Below are positions 27,211-34,745 of a stretch of 64,000 bases of DNA, in pieces. The position numbers and the translations under genes are program-made. The notes under the pieces were generated by a model that saw only the letters and a program-made list of their open reading frames with translations, was not told the DNA's origin and ran no database searches. The first letter of the stretch is position 1, and every line of letters starts with the position of its first letter. The DNA is from Roseivirga ehrenbergii (GTDB lineage: Bacteria > Bacteroidota > Bacteroidia > Cytophagales > Cyclobacteriaceae), in contig NZ_LQZQ01000023.1 of NCBI RefSeq assembly GCF_001593005.1, positions 124,001 to 188,000 of the forward strand, given 5' to 3'.

Positions 27211-28092
27211 ATGGTTGATTCATTCTTCAAATACATATCGTTCGAGAAAAGATACAGTAAGCATACTGTTATTTCCTATCAATCAGATCTCGCACAATTC
27301 ACAAATTACATTTCGGAACAATTTAAATGCAGTGACCTAAGTTTGGCCACTCAAATAATGGTGCGTTCTTGGGTGTTATCATTAATGGACGCTGGCACTT
27401 CGCCCCGTACGGTAAACCGAAAAATTGCCAGTCTTAGGTCTTATTACAAATTCTTAATAAAGCGAGGCGAAATTGAAAAAGACCCAACTGCCAAAGTTCG
27501 CTTACTCAAAACCCAAAAAGACTTACCCAGCTTTGCCGATGAAAAAGAATTGGTCAACCTTTTAGACCGATTCGAATTTACTCATGACTTTGAAGGACTG
27601 AGACAAAAGCTAATCATCGAATTACTTTACGGAACAGGCATAAGATTATCGGAATTAATTGGGCTCAAAGATTCCGATATAAATCATTACGAAAGCGCGC
27701 TTAAAGTATTGGGTAAGAGAAACAAAGAGCGTGTAATACCCATAGCTGCACCACTCCTATCACTCATTGCTCAGTATAAAGCTGAGAAAAATCATGTGTT
27801 CGGAGGCAATCCAAATGCGTTTTTACTCGTAAACAACAAAGGAGACAAGGCATACCCGATGATGGTTTACAGAATAGTAAATAATTTTCTGGACATGGTT
27901 TCTTCTACCGAGAAGAAAAGTCCCCATGCTTTGCGACATACATTTGCCACGCACCTTCTAAACAAAGGGGCAGACCTTAATGCTGTGAAAGATCTTTTAG
28001 GGCACAGCAGCTTGGCGGCAACGCAAGTATACACACATAATTCGCTTGAAAAACTGAAATCAATTTTTGATCAGGCGCACCCTAAAGCTTAA
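27211..28092 (+). CDS. xerC: Tyrosine recombinase XerC-like
   Basis: A 293-residue tyrosine recombinase. The N-terminal SAM-like core-binding domain (about 1-90: KYISFEKRYSKHTVISYQSDL) is followed by the catalytic domain with Arg in GTGIRLSELIGL, Lys in KVLGKRNKERVIPI, HALRHTFATHLLNKGAD (His and Arg), GHSSLAATQVYTH with the final His and the nucleophilic Tyr. XerC/XerD resolve chromosome dimers at dif. Location between rpsU and hpf is standard for the Bacteroidota chromosomal Xer gene and argues against a mobile integrase. XerC versus XerD is not decidable with certainty. The start is the ATG at 27211, right after a hairpin. Confidence 0.9.
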   Translation: MVDSFFKYISFEKRYSKHTVISYQSDLAQFTNYISEQFKCSDLSLATQIMVRSWVLSLMDAGTSPRTVNRKIASLRSYYKFLIKRGEIEKDPTAKVRLLKTQKDLPSFADEKELVNLLDRFEFTHDFEGLRQKLIIELLYGTGIRLSELIGLKDSDINHYESALKVLGKRNKERVIPIAAPLLSLIAQYKAEKNHVFGGNPNAFLLVNNKGDKAYPMMVYRIVNNFLDMVSSTEKKSPHALRHTFATHLLNKGADLNAVKDLLGHSSLAATQVYTHNSLEKLKSIFDQAHPKA

Positions 28093-28117
28093 GTTTTAAC
28101 CCTTAAACATTACGATT

Positions 28118-28414
28118 ATGAAAGTACAGATTCAATCAGTTCACTTCGATGCAGATCAGAAGTTGATCGACTTCATTCAGAAAAAATTAGATAAACTAGA
28201 TACCTTTTACGACCGAACTATTGATGCAGAAGTCATTTTAAGAGTGAATAATGAGGGGATTGAAAACAAAACGGTTGAGATTAAATTAAACGTTCCGGGT
28301 GACCAGCTTTTTGCTGAAAAAACCAACGGTTCGTTCGAGGCCGCAACCGACCATTGTACAGAAGCCTTACGCAGACAAATCAAAAAGCACAAAGAAAAAT
28401 CTTTGGCGCACTAA
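28118..28414 (+). CDS. hpf: Ribosome hibernation-promoting factor, short form
   Basis: A 98-residue protein of the HPF/RaiA (sigma-54 modulation) family: MKVQIQSVHFDADQKLIDF, FIQKKLDKLDTFYDRTIDAEV and EAATDHCTEALRRQIKKHKEK. HPF binds the 30S decoding region and promotes inactive 100S ribosomes in stationary phase. The lack of the long C-terminal dimerisation domain makes this the short form. It lies 25 bases after xerC and ends the rpsU-xerC-hpf run with a strong terminator. Confidence 0.93.
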   Translation: MKVQIQSVHFDADQKLIDFIQKKLDKLDTFYDRTIDAEVILRVNNEGIENKTVEIKLNVPGDQLFAEKTNGSFEAATDHCTEALRRQIKKHKEKSLAH

Positions 28415-28439
28415 GAATAGATAAGAATTCATTAAATCG

Positions 28440-28476
28440 AATGAGCTGCTTTTGTAAAAAGGCAGCTCATTTTTTA
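28440..28476 (+). terminator. Rho-independent terminator of rpsU-xerC-hpf
   Basis: AATGAGCTGC (28440-28449) pairs with GCAGCTCATT (28462-28471), 12-base loop, then TTTT. Lies 25 bases after the hpf stop. Confidence 0.9.
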
Positions 28477-28582
28477 TTGTCGTTTTGAGAATAAAATAAG
28501 TCCATATACCTATATTGATCCTACTTTTTCTGTGTAAATAATAAAATGTCACTGACATTTATCTGAAATTAACTGGTCAACT

Positions 28583-29626
28583 ATGTCACTAAAACTCAAA
28601 ACCTGCTTCTGTCTCCTATTATCCATTTTCATTTTCGCCAGTTGTAGTTCTTCTGGTAGTGATACCACTAATCAAGATATAATCGTCAAAGAATTCCCTA
28701 AAACAGCAATACTTTCTGGCAAGCCTGCAAAGGAAATTATGCTCACCACTACTTGGGCAAACCTTGTTGTGGTTGATACATTTTTAGTGGTTCAAAAAAG
28801 AGAAGCGCCCTTCATAAAAATATACAGTACAAACAACCATAAGCTTCTTGGAGAAATTGGCACTCAGGGTTCGGGTCCAAATGAATTTGAAATGCCAGAT
28901 ATATTGAAGCAAATTTCCTACGATAAAGAGAATAATTCGCCCGTAGTAACACTATACGACCTAGGCACTTACCGAATCTCTAAAGTAAATATTCTAAAAG
29001 TAATTGAAGGCAGCGATAATGCCATTACGCAAGAGCGCGCACCCGATTTAAACAGTGTCACCGTGACTTTACATCATATTGATCACTCTCTCTTTTTAGC
29101 CAACCCTGAAACCGGTGGGAGATTTGTTATTCTTAACTCTAGTTCAAAGGATACAACATATATCCCTTTTATTCCTGAATTAGATGTAGAAATGAAGGAC
29201 TATACAAAATTCATGATCTTTCAGTCTTCGGTTGTTATCAATAAAAAGAGAAACAGATTCGTTGCAGCCCCCACCTACTTAGATGAATTGAACTTCTTTG
29301 ATTTGAAAGGAAATTATATCCGCTCCACAATTATCAGCCCAAGGGAAAACCTGTTGCCCCCTCCTGGAATTCAATCTCTTCCAACAGGGATAATACGCCA
29401 TTCTTCTTCATTGGTAGAAGTTGAAAATAAAATTTATGCTCTAAAAAAAGGCCCAGATGAAGGTAAGATACAGGTATTCGATTGGGATGGAAACCCTTTA
29501 GAACAGTATACTTTAGAAGTTAATAGTAGAATTGGCTCTTTTGCTTATGACAAAATACACAAACAGTTTTATGTGTGTTTTCCAGATGAAGAGCCTTATA
29601 ACATTTATACTTACCCGTTAAATTAA
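28583..29626 (+). CDS. Six-bladed beta-propeller lipoprotein (BF3164/TolB-like type)
   Basis: A 347-residue lipoprotein with signal peptide and lipobox FASCSS (Cys about residue 21). The mature part is all-beta, with propeller-like strands: LVVVDTFLVVQKREAPFIKIY, the GEIGTQGSGPNEFEMPD segment typical of 6-bladed Bacteroidota lipoproteins, NRFVAAPTYLDELNFFD, and a C-terminal KIQVFDWDGNPLEQYTL blade. Relatives are surface or periplasmic proteins of unknown ligand. No catalytic residues are evident. A 54-residue membrane ORF follows 18 bases downstream on the same strand. Confidence 0.8.
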   Translation: MSLKLKTCFCLLLSIFIFASCSSSGSDTTNQDIIVKEFPKTAILSGKPAKEIMLTTTWANLVVVDTFLVVQKREAPFIKIYSTNNHKLLGEIGTQGSGPNEFEMPDILKQISYDKENNSPVVTLYDLGTYRISKVNILKVIEGSDNAITQERAPDLNSVTVTLHHIDHSLFLANPETGGRFVILNSSSKDTTYIPFIPELDVEMKDYTKFMIFQSSVVINKKRNRFVAAPTYLDELNFFDLKGNYIRSTIISPRENLLPPPGIQSLPTGIIRHSSSLVEVENKIYALKKGPDEGKIQVFDWDGNPLEQYTLEVNSRIGSFAYDKIHKQFYVCFPDEEPYNIYTYPLN

Positions 29627-29644
29627 GAGATACTATTTCCGCTT

Positions 29645-29809
29645 ATGAAACTTAAATTCTCAATTCCCTTAATATTACTACTCGTTTTTGCTGGATACTT
29701 TCTTAAACAGTACAACTTAACCGAAGGCTTATTTATTCTTATTGCAGCGCTTGTGGGTGGAGGGATAGGCGAGTTTTTGGTTAAAAAGATAGCGAAGAAG
29801 GAAACTTAA
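29645..29809 (+). CDS. Small membrane protein, 54 residues
   Basis: ATG at 29645, TAA at 29807-29809. The sequence begins MKLKFSIPLILLLVFAGYFL, then EGLFILIAALVGGGIGEFL, and ends with a Lys-rich tail KKIAKKE. Two helices with a glycine-rich second one and a positive C-terminus suit a small inner-membrane protein. It is 18 bases after the propeller lipoprotein and 4 bases before the stop of the convergent MOSC gene, so it fills the gap exactly. No family recognised. Confidence 0.6.
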   Translation: MKLKFSIPLILLLVFAGYFLKQYNLTEGLFILIAALVGGGIGEFLVKKIAKKET

Positions 29810-29813
29810 TAGC

Positions 29814-30641
29814 TTATAAAGATGAAGCTTTCCTCTCTAACACCTTGAGCAAATAACCCACCTTTAATTCTCCCTCGCTAGTGGCGATAAAGTTCTCTCC
29901 AAAAAGGATTTTGTTGCCAACCTGACGATAAGAGCTGAGGGTTTTTAGTGGTTCTTTGCCTTTTTCAGAAGTATCAGGATTTACGGTGGTCATCACGCAA
30001 CGGGCGCAGGGCTTTACACCATACATTTCAATACCATTACAAAACACTTTTCTTATCTCATCTTCCTCGTGAGCCTTTCCTCCCATAAAAACAATACTCG
30101 GCCGGAACCTTCTCATGTCCATTGGTTCATCAAGCTTCCCATTCAATTGAGCCAATGATTCCTCACTAATCATGAGGTAAGGATAACCATCCGCAAAACT
30201 CACTTTATCGGTTTCGTTAATGGCATACCGCTGATCAGCTTGACGGATGGAATCATCGTGCATGTACATGAGTCTGCACTTCATTCCTAAAACAGTACTG
30301 AACCATTCGTCTGCTTCGGGGCTCACAGGTTTTGCGGGGCAGGTATCGTCCCAAATGGTTACCATTTCGGGAGCGGTATTGGGTTCGTCCAAACTAATTC
30401 TAAGCGGGCTTACCGCTTCTGTTTTGTGCCGAACTATAATTTCTGAAGCAGTCAATTCTGGCTGAAGCAAGGCCATTTTAGCGTATTTGCGCTGGGTAAT
30501 GAATTGGTTGTTTTCATCCACCAACATGAACCTTCGGTCGTTTTGGAAACCACGGCTTTCGACTTTGGCTTTGGCTACTTCAATACCCGCCAATGACTTA
30601 ATTGGGTAAATATAAAGTGCGGTAATAATCAGGTTCGACAT
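29814..30641 (-). CDS. MOSC domain-containing protein (YcbX/mARC-like)
   Basis: 275 residues: an N-terminal MOSC_N beta-barrel (about 5-120: LYIYPIKSLAGIEVAKAKVESRGFQNDRRFM, read as two adjacent motifs) and a C-terminal MOSC domain with the conserved Cys in KPCARCVMTTVNPD and LKTLSSYR. Members of the YcbX/mARC group bind molybdenum cofactor through that Cys and reduce N-hydroxylated compounds. It is the last gene of a four-gene minus-strand run with a rhodanese, a DUF2064 glycosyltransferase and an unknown lipoprotein, and starts 32 bases after the latter. Confidence 0.88.
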   Translation of the reverse strand: MSNLIITALYIYPIKSLAGIEVAKAKVESRGFQNDRRFMLVDENNQFITQRKYAKMALLQPELTASEIIVRHKTEAVSPLRISLDEPNTAPEMVTIWDDTCPAKPVSPEADEWFSTVLGMKCRLMYMHDDSIRQADQRYAINETDKVSFADGYPYLMISEESLAQLNGKLDEPMDMRRFRPSIVFMGGKAHEEDEIRKVFCNGIEMYGVKPCARCVMTTVNPDTSEKGKEPLKTLSSYRQVGNKILFGENFIATSEGELKVGYLLKVLERKASSL

Positions 30642-30673
30642 GACTTTTAGCTTTGAGGCCCCAAGTTAAAAGT

Positions 30674-31507
30674 TTACCTCCAATATTGATATCGGCTTAC
30701 AGAATCAAGTTCAAGTTTGTAGCCATTCCAAGAATTTTGAGAAATCAGCAAATTCGGATAGTCCTTTTCAAATAAGTAAACGTTGGTTTTTTCTGCATCA
30801 AGCTTTGCCTCCACTTGCCAAGAATCACTTTTATCCACTACAGAAAACTGAGCATTATAAATGGTTGGCGTTCGTACTTTTGTATTGATTTGACTTTCGA
30901 CCACCTTGTTCTCGAAGGTTAATCCATCTTCAAACTTTAAAGCCCTGAGCGCATAACTCAACTGGTCTTCCCATAAAAAATCAGTCCCGCTAATTCCCAT
31001 TTCACCATCACCGGTTCCATCAAAATAACTGTTGTAATCATATGCGTAATTAGTCCCTTCGATTAAAAACTGTTTGAAGGTATTGCCGCACCATTCCTGG
31101 CCCGTATGCGTCATTTTATGCAATTGGTCGGGTTGATCTCTTTTGAAGAAAAGGCTGCTGAGATAATGGTAAGGATAATTATCGGTTTCAATTCTAGCAA
31201 ACTTATTCACCTTCATCACGCTAAAAAGATCTTCTCTCTGGTAATCATCTGTCTTTACATTCCACTCCTTGTTAAACTCTTCTTTTACGGTAATGAAAAC
31301 CTGATCGAAGCTTCTGGTTTTTCCATAAATATTCATTTCTGCACGGTAATGTGCCACTTCGGCCAAGCCATCTTCCCACAGTTTATCCATCGCCCAATTT
31401 TGGTCGAAATGCTCGTTAGGTGCATATTGGTCTTGAACTGAATCTTGTGGAGTGCTGCAAGCCGTACTGATAAAAACGAGCAACAGTAAATTGATAATAG
31501 CTTTCAT
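30674..31507 (-). CDS. Conserved lipoprotein of unknown function
   Basis: 277 residues with a signal peptide and lipobox ISTACS (Cys about residue 17). The mature part is mixed alpha/beta, rich in Trp and Tyr, with AMDKLWEDGLAEVAHYRAEM, YGKTRSFDQVFITV and LISQNSWNGYKLELDSVSRY. Related Bacteroidota proteins are sometimes labelled septum formation inhibitor Maf, but no Maf nucleotide pyrophosphatase motif is present and a lipoprotein signal is, so that label does not fit. It starts 2 bases after the DUF2064 gene stop, within a tight operon. Function unknown. Confidence 0.8.
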   Translation of the reverse strand: MKAIINLLLLVFISTACSTPQDSVQDQYAPNEHFDQNWAMDKLWEDGLAEVAHYRAEMNIYGKTRSFDQVFITVKEEFNKEWNVKTDDYQREDLFSVMKVNKFARIETDNYPYHYLSSLFFKRDQPDQLHKMTHTGQEWCGNTFKQFLIEGTNYAYDYNSYFDGTGDGEMGISGTDFLWEDQLSYALRALKFEDGLTFENKVVESQINTKVRTPTIYNAQFSVVDKSDSWQVEAKLDAEKTNVYLFEKDYPNLLISQNSWNGYKLELDSVSRYQYWR

Positions 31508-31509
31508 GA

Positions 31510-32127
31510 TTACGCCTTTTTATGTTCTTTCAAAATATCCTGGGCCCAATCGCCCAAGTCTTCTTCGGTATCAACATCATTTAAAACAGGGAGTTCAAAA
31601 TATGAAAGCCCTTTATTCTTAAAATCTTGAATGGTAGAAGGAAAAACCTCTTCGGTACTCCATTTCTTGTTTTGAAATACATCAGTAATCAAGCGATTCA
31701 TTCCAATCAGGTAATAGCCACCATCCACGGCTCCACCAATCACAGCATCATGCTTTTCGAGGGCAGAAAAAGCTTGTTCTAAGATTTCAGTAGTTAAGTC
31801 ATAGCAGTCGCTACCAATGACGCAAATTCTTTCATAGCCCTGTTGAAAAGCCGATTGAACCGCAGCTAACATTTTTTCACCTAAGTCACCATTGGACTGT
31901 AAGTCTTTAGAAAAACCTTCCGCGGACCATAAGTCATTTTCGCCCAAAGCCTGATCGTAAAACACTGTTTTATCAACCGCCAAGGGTTGGGTTATTGATT
32001 TAGTACGCTCCAGCAAACGTTTATAAATCGCCAAAGCAGCTTCTTCTCCTACCGTAGCGGCCAAGCGGGTTTTTGCCCTTCCCAACACTGGGTTTTTAAC
32101 AAAAATGATGAGTAATGCTTTTCCCAT
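31510..32127 (-). CDS. DUF2064/TIGR04282-family glycosyltransferase
   Basis: A 205-residue GT-A-fold nucleotidyl/glycosyltransferase: LLIIFVKNPVLGRAKTRLA at the start (nucleotide-binding), ICVIGSDCYDLTTEILEQAF with an acidic metal-binding motif, and AVIGGAVDGGYYLIGM. The family is annotated for arsenosugar biosynthesis because of one gene-cluster context, but here neighbours are a rhodanese, an unknown lipoprotein and a MOSC protein, with no arsenic methyltransferase, so that role should not be assumed. It starts 5 bases after the rhodanese stop. Confidence 0.88.
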   Translation of the reverse strand: MGKALLIIFVKNPVLGRAKTRLAATVGEEAALAIYKRLLERTKSITQPLAVDKTVFYDQALGENDLWSAEGFSKDLQSNGDLGEKMLAAVQSAFQQGYERICVIGSDCYDLTTEILEQAFSALEKHDAVIGGAVDGGYYLIGMNRLITDVFQNKKWSTEEVFPSTIQDFKNKGLSYFELPVLNDVDTEEDLGDWAQDILKEHKKA

Positions 32128-32132
32128 AAATC

Positions 32133-32627
32133 TTACTTAACCGCTTCTCCTTTTTTCAACCAAAGACCAAATATGCCCTTATACACATGTACTTTTTCGG
32201 TGGTCTGTTCTTTATCGTCTACCACTTCAAAACCTTCGTTTTTCCAGTTTACAATTCCCAAATCAATGTTATGCACATTCAAAAAACCTTGAGCCTGAAG
32301 TTCCTTTGCCAAATTAGCACTTCGAACCCCTACGGTACAATACACCAAAATATCGGTGTCGAGTTCAATGTTTTTCAACACTTCTGGTGTAAAACGTTTG
32401 GCTCCCGACAAATGACTGACTTCATATTCCGACTGTTCGCGAACATCCAAGATCAGTAGCTTTTGGGATTGAATTAAGTTCTTCGCCTCTACTGGGCTAA
32501 TGTTTAAAACCTCTTTAGGGTAGAATAAACGTGCCGTTTGCGGTGTAAAGTAGAGAATTGTCGTCAGCAGCAACAGAAGCCCTAATGGCCAAAGCAGCAT
32601 CCGTTTTCCAAGTTTTTTAAATGCCAT
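32133..32627 (-). CDS. Membrane-anchored rhodanese-like protein
   Basis: 164 residues: an N-terminal transmembrane segment (about 11-27: LLLWPLGLLLLLTTILYF preceded by basic residues), then a single rhodanese domain with LLILDVREQSEYEVSHLSGA and the active-site loop CTVGVRSA. The Cys of that loop carries persulfide in sulfurtransferases. The anchor suggests the domain lies in the periplasm. It is the first gene of a four-gene run ending in a MOSC protein; sulfur transfer and Mo-cofactor chemistry are a plausible link, but this is inference. Confidence 0.88.
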   Translation of the reverse strand: MAFKKLGKRMLLWPLGLLLLLTTILYFTPQTARLFYPKEVLNISPVEAKNLIQSQKLLILDVREQSEYEVSHLSGAKRFTPEVLKNIELDTDILVYCTVGVRSANLAKELQAQGFLNVHNIDLGIVNWKNEGFEVVDDKEQTTEKVHVYKGIFGLWLKKGEAVK

Positions 32628-32710
32628 TGAGTTTCCTTAAGGATATTTGATCGGTTTGTTCGACAATCATGTTTGGCCAAGTTAAATAATTATTACTTTG
32701 GGTACTGAAG

Positions 32711-33703
32711 ATGTTGAGATCAAAAAGACTAAGTGTAAAAGCCTATACGGACGGAATTTTAAATTCCGATCGCCTGGTTTTGAGCCGTGCCATTACTTTG
32801 GTGGAAAGTAATTTACCATCGGATATAGCGCTGGCGCAAGCATTGTTGGAGAACCTTATTCCGCATGCGGGCAAAGCCATTCGCATTGGTATTACAGGAG
32901 TTCCCGGTGTTGGAAAGAGCACTTTCATCGAATCCTTTGGTGAATACCTTACACAACAAGGCAAAAACTTAGCCGTGCTCACCATCGATCCAAGTAGCCA
33001 ACTGAGCAAAGGGAGTATTTTGGGTGATAAGACGAGAATGGAAGCTTTGGCCAGAAACCCTAAAGCCTTTATCCGTCCATCGGCATCGGGCACTGCGCTT
33101 GGTGGTGTAAGTGGAAAAACCAGAGAGGCCATGTTGCTTTGCGAAGCCGCTGGTTTCGATGTTATTTTTATTGAAACTGTGGGTGTTGGTCAGTCAGAAA
33201 CTTTGGTCCACGGCATGGTGGATTTCTTCCTCTTGCTCATGCTTGCAGGAGCAGGTGATGAGCTGCAAGGGATAAAAAAAGGCATTATGGAAATGGCCGA
33301 TGCGGTCATAATTAATAAAGCCGATGGCGATAATATAAAAGCCGCAAAAAGGGCCAAAGTTGAATACCAGAATGCACTTCATTTGTTCCCTGCGTCAGAA
33401 TCGGGTTGGATTCCCGAAGTAAAAACCTGTTCTGCATTACAAAACACTGGCTTGTCTGAAATTTGGGAGATGATGGAGAAATACGTTCGTCACACCCAAA
33501 CCAATGGTTATTTTGATACCAACCGAAAGGCTCAGAATTTGAACTGGATGAAGGAAAATATTAGTGCCTTATTGGAACAGGAATTTTACACCAACGATGC
33601 CGTAAAAAGCAGTCTTCCTGAAATTACCAAAGCCGTCAAAGAGGGGTCTTTGCCTGCGCTAAACGCAGCCAGGCAACTAATTCAAAAATTTAAGGGGAAA
33701 TAA
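32711..33703 (+). CDS. meaB: Methylmalonyl-CoA mutase-associated GTPase MeaB
   Basis: MeaB is a G3E-family GTPase chaperone that gates cobalamin loading and protects methylmalonyl-CoA mutase. The 330-residue protein has Walker A GITGVPGVGKSTFIE, the LTIDPSSQLSKGSILGDKTR switch segment, DVIFIETVGVGQSE (Walker B and switch), and base-recognition motif NKAD (ADAVIINKADGDN). The start ATG at 32711 is divergent from the rhodanese gene. The mutase subunits are not in this window. Its stop codon overlaps the first bases of the terminator stem. Confidence 0.95.
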   Translation: MLRSKRLSVKAYTDGILNSDRLVLSRAITLVESNLPSDIALAQALLENLIPHAGKAIRIGITGVPGVGKSTFIESFGEYLTQQGKNLAVLTIDPSSQLSKGSILGDKTRMEALARNPKAFIRPSASGTALGGVSGKTREAMLLCEAAGFDVIFIETVGVGQSETLVHGMVDFFLLLMLAGAGDELQGIKKGIMEMADAVIINKADGDNIKAAKRAKVEYQNALHLFPASESGWIPEVKTCSALQNTGLSEIWEMMEKYVRHTQTNGYFDTNRKAQNLNWMKENISALLEQEFYTNDAVKSSLPEITKAVKEGSLPALNAARQLIQKFKGK

Positions 33704-33729
33704 AAAGTCCCCTTCGAAGGGGACTTTTT
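33702..33729 (+). terminator. Bidirectional terminator after meaB
   Basis: A perfect 28-base palindrome: AAAAAGTCCCC arms around TTCGAA. It begins inside the meaB stop codon. With A-runs and T-runs on both ends it can serve meaB on the plus strand and the convergent head-GIN gene on the minus strand. Confidence 0.9.
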
Positions 33730-33789
33730 ATCATTCTGTTCCGAGTTCTCGGAATCTATATGATTTTAATGGAGCAACGTCCAAAAATA

Positions 33790-34503
33790 TCATTCTCCTT
33801 TTCTAATACTTGAGGCACCAGAGGTATCTGAGTCTACCGAAGCATTTCCGCGGTAACGAACGCTAGAGGCTCCAGAAACATTGGCTTCTAACCTTTCAGA
33901 AACATTGACCCTTGCATTGCTGGCACCAGAAACACGTAAGTCTGCAATTCTATTCTGAAGATCATAAGCGCTGTAAGTGGACGCACCAGTAATTCTAACA
34001 GTTTGTCTGTCGGCCCTACCTTTTAAGTTGATTACGCATGAACCAGAAACTTCTAGGTTCAAATCATTCACATCTAAATCTAAGTTTAGAGATGAAGCTC
34101 CAGAAAGATCAATGCTCATTTTACTGCTTTCTAAAGTCTGCATGGTTTTAATGGAAACCGCACCACTGGCAGAAATTGATTCGAGCGACTTCACAGTAAG
34201 ATAAGCCCTTGGGGTTTCTCTCATTCTGTAGCCTCTACGGCCCGATTGGTCTCTCATTTTGATGGTCAATCGGCCTCCTCTTACTTCTGTGATTACATCA
34301 TCCATGTAGTCCTCATCAATCTCTATTTCTAAAGACTCCTGATTTCCAACTCGAATTTCAACTGCAAAAGCATTGCTTACGCTCAACTCTCTAACGCCAG
34401 ATATTTCTCTCTTCTGCTTGGCTTGCCCAAAGGCGGTCATGGCAAACATTACCATAACAGCGGCAAGTAAAGTGGGTCTCGAAATTCTTATTAATGTTTT
34501 CAT
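33790..34503 (-). CDS. Head-GIN (DUF2807) domain secreted protein
   Basis: 237 residues with a Sec signal peptide (MKTLIRISRPTLLAAVMVMF to about residue 27, cut after FGQ). The mature protein is a right-handed beta-helix-like DUF2807 domain with repeated G-AS motifs (SASGAVSI, DLSGASSLN, VSGASNARV, VSGASSVRY, TSGASSIRKG). The family is described as putative autotransporter adhesin head; in Bacteroidota it is frequently near ECF sigma systems. Start is set at ATG 34503; an in-frame upstream extension of 18 codons contains the ECF-type promoter motif. Convergent with meaB, sharing its terminator. Confidence 0.85.
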   Translation of the reverse strand: MKTLIRISRPTLLAAVMVMFAMTAFGQAKQKREISGVRELSVSNAFAVEIRVGNQESLEIEIDEDYMDDVITEVRGGRLTIKMRDQSGRRGYRMRETPRAYLTVKSLESISASGAVSIKTMQTLESSKMSIDLSGASSLNLDLDVNDLNLEVSGSCVINLKGRADRQTVRITGASTYSAYDLQNRIADLRVSGASNARVNVSERLEANVSGASSVRYRGNASVDSDTSGASSIRKGE

Positions 34504-34527
34504 ATGCTTAAAACTTAAATCTGGCCT

Positions 34528-34557
34528 AAAGATGGCTCCCAATGTAAAAGGTTGCAC
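34528..34557 (-). promoter_or_regulatory. Candidate ECF-sigma promoter of the head-GIN gene
   Basis: On the minus strand GTGCAACC (34557-34550), 15 bases, then CATCTTT (34534-34528). It matches the motif upstream of the ECF sigma gene and its divergent neighbour at 59 kb (TGTAACC, 16 bases, AGTCAAA or CATCTAT). Predicted start about 34520, just before the ATG at 34503. Regulation by the 58550-59140 sigma factor is inference from motif similarity. Confidence 0.5.
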
Positions 34558-34745
34558 GACCCATCACGAATAACGGTTCAAGATAAATATGTTCACTCAT
34601 TTAGCAAGGCCATGGTTAGACATGCGGTATTTATTCCTTAAATTCAGCAGAAGCGGAAACTCAAATGATAAGAGTTTGCAATACCGTCATAAAAACGACA
34701 TGTTCGGGCAACTAAAAGCCTCAACTTGGGTATTATCATCCAGCT

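Noticed and set aside
27211-28092. Tyrosine recombinase as a sign of an integrated mobile element
   Set aside because: It sits between rpsU and hpf, the usual Bacteroidota place for the chromosomal Xer gene, without att repeats or phage genes nearby.
31510-32127. Arsenosugar biosynthesis cluster
   Set aside because: The family label derives from other contexts; no arsenic methyltransferase or radical SAM arsenosugar gene is present here.
34621-34690. Inverted repeats GCGGTATT/AATACCG with inner AAACTC/GAGTTT before the FAD oxidoreductase gene
   Set aside because: Arms are short and widely spaced; no terminator, promoter or known RNA fits, so likely chance.
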